Both the position numbers and the translations under genes were made by a program. A DNA stretch of 64,000 bases from the NCBI GenBank assembly GCA_030323885.1, contig CM059186.1, positions 23,579,849-23,643,848 on the forward strand, written 5' to 3'. Below the pieces are notes generated by a model. That model was not told the DNA's origin, searched no databases, and was given only the letters and a program-made list of their open reading frames with translations. This document shows positions 52,250-64,000 of this stretch, piece after piece (within the stretch, counting starts at the first letter, position 1; every line of letters starts with the position of its first letter). Source of the stretch: Branchipolynoe longqiensis (taxonomy: Eukaryota; Annelida; Polychaeta; Phyllodocida; Polynoidae).

Positions 52250-52935
52250 CCCCTGAGAAGCACATGGCACATGCTAATACACTGGGTGCAGCTATGAAAT
52301 GTGCCAGTTTCAGCTCTTGTTTGAAACATAAAATACCAACTAAATATATATATATAATAAATTAAGATATTAATCTTTTATCCAGCATTGCATTTACATC
52401 AATATAATCAGCACATCTTATGCCATGTGCATTTAGATATAGACAAATATAGGCACTCAGACTAGTGTTAGAGCCATAGTCAGAGTCAGTTTTATTTAGT
52501 TTATTCATGTTTTTATTTATATTCTATGGTTAATGACATATGTAGAAATAGAAAATGAGTAGGGTTAATCAGATATTGGTTATATATTTCTCTGAAGCAA
52601 GTTTTTGTTGACACATTTGGAATTTTAATATTTAGAACAAGAACTACTTCTGGCTAATCAATGGTGATGTAAACATCAGCCTGTAAAGTGACTGAAATTG
52701 TATGTTTTTTAGCTCAAAATGCTTAATTATTGAGAGTTGTATCATAAACATATTCATTATATTATCATATTGCATCCTTCCATCCATGTTTGTGCCAAAT
52801 TGTTATGTATTTCTATTTATTTTGAATAAAATGCCAGTTTTGCCCTACGCGTATCGGCAAACTCAATGACCGTACACCTTTGCTTTGCTCCCGGTGCCGT
52901 ATTCAGCGCATGCGCAGTCGGAACCGTGATGTACT
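52250..52935 (+). repeat. Interspersed repeat, second copy of the 7840-8590 sequence
   Basis: Same block order from ACACTGGGTGCAGCTATGAA through ACTCAGACTAGTGTTAGAGC to CAGCGCATGCGCAGTCGGAA. Identity is high over about 680 bp, with small indels. Confidence 0.7.
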
Positions 52936-53418
52936 TTATTAGTATCAGTATGACTGAGCATGTTTCTGTATTAAATAAACACGGCCTATTGGTTTGAAGG
53001 AAATAACCCAACAAAATATGGAGGATTACATTTATTTGATCGCTTTGAAGAGAAAGGATAGGTTCATTAAATTAAATAAATCTGACTTTGAAGCCATGTT
53101 CTGTGACCTTAAAATTGTTCGGTATAGTCGACAAACTCAGAATGTCATATATGAATGACATAGGTGGGATTTCCTCATCACGTGATCTAATATGATTCCT
53201 CACATGACCAAATATTGTTCCCCACAAACTGAAGGGTTTGCTTTAGGTTGCACTTGCACACTAGCCATGATTGTGGTAGTTTGAAAAAGTTTTCCTCTAC
53301 ATATTCAGTTGCACAAAATGAAAAGGTGTGCTTGGAGAGCCAGTCTCAGCCTATGAGGGTCTATTTAAAAGTCGAAGGCATGGCTTACCCTTATGGCTAT
53401 GCTGGTACTTTAAGACTA
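52936..53418. other. No gene seen
   Basis: Contains a block (TTTCCTCATCACGTGATCTA near 53170) similar to the centre of the long TTAA MITE at 40970. Otherwise unrecognised. Confidence 0.45.
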
Positions 53419-53718
53419 TTAAAGTGGGATAGTCCGATGGTTTTGAGTTTCTCTCCTTTTCTGAGATAAATATAGTAGGTTGATTGTTATAATCTACCAC
53501 ACTTTAGTTTGAAGTAACTACGGTTTAAAATAACTATCTTTGGAGATATCAGACAGGTAAACATGCGACATTCATTTTGGTGTCCTTGTCAAAAGTCTGA
53601 AAAGATAGGCTTCAGTAGGAATAGGGTACATTGACTTGGTATCCCTTTCAAGAAGTAAATCTAGGTCAGTGTTTTGGTTTAGAAATTGAGCTACTTTTAT
53701 CGGACTATGCAACTTTAA
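53419..53718 (+). mobile_element. TTAA MITE, full copy (300 bp)
   Basis: TTAA at both ends, left AAGTGGGATAGTCCGATGG, right TATCGGACTATGCAACTT. Internal blocks GAGATAAATATAGTA and CTTTAGTTTGAAGTAACT are present. Confidence 0.82.
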
Positions 53719-54356
53719 CATGCATATCATCGTCCTGAAAGTGTGATTCAATGTGAATTTATGCGGCAACTTGTGTTGGCTAACATCATAAATAGTCTAA
53801 TCAAAATAATTGAAAGAGACTTCTGAAGTCTTCATGCTCAAATATTTGTCCTGAAGATTTCTTTGGTTATAGATATGCGGTTTTGTAAAAGTCATATTAT
53901 TATGGTACATTTCAATTTTCTTACACATGGCCTATAAGTTCTCAGCTACGCGACCATCTATGGCTGAATACAATAGTGTAACTTAATTTGTATCGTGGTA
54001 ATACATAAGATGTTCCTGAGAATATCGTGAAGGTACTTGACAGTTTTCCTGACCATTATTCTAAAAAAGACATGCAACAAAGCAATGCTAAACTTCTTGA
54101 TTAGAATCTCTATTCAGGACTAAAACTAAAGAGGGTATTCATTCCATAAGTGAATGTATATTTTCTTTTCTCGCTATAACATTTTGATTAATTAAAGTTT
54201 AAAAGAATGGTAGTGCAATTGCATACCTATAAATGCATTTAAGCATTCTCACATAAACAGTTGCCTCATAGTCATAGAGTTGAAATATATATATATATAT
54301 ACATTTTTGGGGTGGACACAGTTCTCTTTTGCAGAGGGTTCATATCACCGGTCACA
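53719..54356. other. Upstream region of RTCB
   Basis: AT-rich with an (AT)n run at 54286-54301. A TCTCTTTTGCAG acceptor ends at 54334, 22 bases before the RTCB start codon, so the 5' UTR may be spliced. No clear promoter motif is identified. Confidence 0.45.
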
Positions 54357-63495
<9,139 letters not shown>

Positions 63496-64000
63496 GTAGG
63501 AAACCTCACCAATACTCACCTGTAGAAGAAATGTAGGCGTAGTGGGAGCAGAAACTGTCCTGCGCAATGGGAAATGGATGTGTTTTTGTTGTTATGGGGC
63601 GTTCGGGGAGGACACCGTTAGGTATGTCAGCTACCGATAGAGGCGTGTCGCTTATGTCATGTAGATAAGTGTCACCGCGTTGTCCACATGCCATCTTTGA
63701 TTAAGCTACATTTGCGTTGGAGTATTTTCATAAATTTTATATCACTGAATCTCACCGAAAATATACATTAAAATACCAAAAATTAAAATATTTACCATGA
63801 CTTTGGAGCATAGAATGTTGTGGACAACGTGACAAAGTTGATTATAATACATTATATATCTCGGTCCCTAGCCTCCTGGCTACGAGTAGTTTGTAAGCTG
63901 TTCAAGCTGCTACTACTTAGCTTTTTGCGTTGTAAAACCTATATATATATATCGATAATTTAAATCAAAACAAAGAAAACAAAAACATAAATTAATGTAT
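63496..64000. other. Start of RTCB intron 7
   Basis: No further RTCB exon or recognised repeat is visible before the window ends. Confidence 0.55.

Overview
The window is eukaryotic nuclear DNA: AT-rich, intron-rich, with genes split by GT-AG introns and packed with transposons. A repeat body at 19150-19440 resembles a SINE tail that I recall as common in molluscs. Together with the gene content this suggests a marine lophotrochozoan, probably a mollusc; the species cannot be fixed from the sequence.

Three host genes are supported. (1) The 3' half of AMT, the glycine-cleavage T-protein, on + (283-3027, four exons; its 5' exons lie before the window). (2) An eight-exon C2H2 zinc-finger gene on - (36333 down to 15204). 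All seven introns keep frame and the product is 1679 residues; I cannot assign it to a named family. (3) The 5' part of RTCB, the tRNA-splicing ligase, on + (54357-63495, seven exons, residues 1-271; it continues past the window). AMT and the zinc-finger gene converge tail to tail; the zinc-finger gene and RTCB diverge head to head across about 18 kb of repeats.

The rest is mobile DNA of many ages. Intron 1 of the zinc-finger gene holds a nearly complete, frameshifted DIRS retrotransposon with inverted termini and an internal complementary region. Intron 2 of RTCB holds a short tyrosine-recombinase element with the split direct repeats of Ngaro/PAT elements and no visible reverse transcriptase. 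LINE remnants lie at 9290-11245 (RT plus RNase H), 39900-40540, 42075-45790 (endonuclease plus RT, interrupted by a 1-kb TIR element), 46330-46640 and 58342-58740. Non-autonomous DNA transposons include a TTAA-flanked family with about a dozen copies, two hAT-like families, a Harbinger-like 143-bp palindrome and several large inverted-repeat elements. A tRNA-derived SINE recurs throughout. Some insertions touch host transcripts: one element begins about 10 bp after the zinc-finger stop codon and another lies about 130 bp after the AMT stop. I see no CRISPR, operon, rRNA or convincing functional tRNA.
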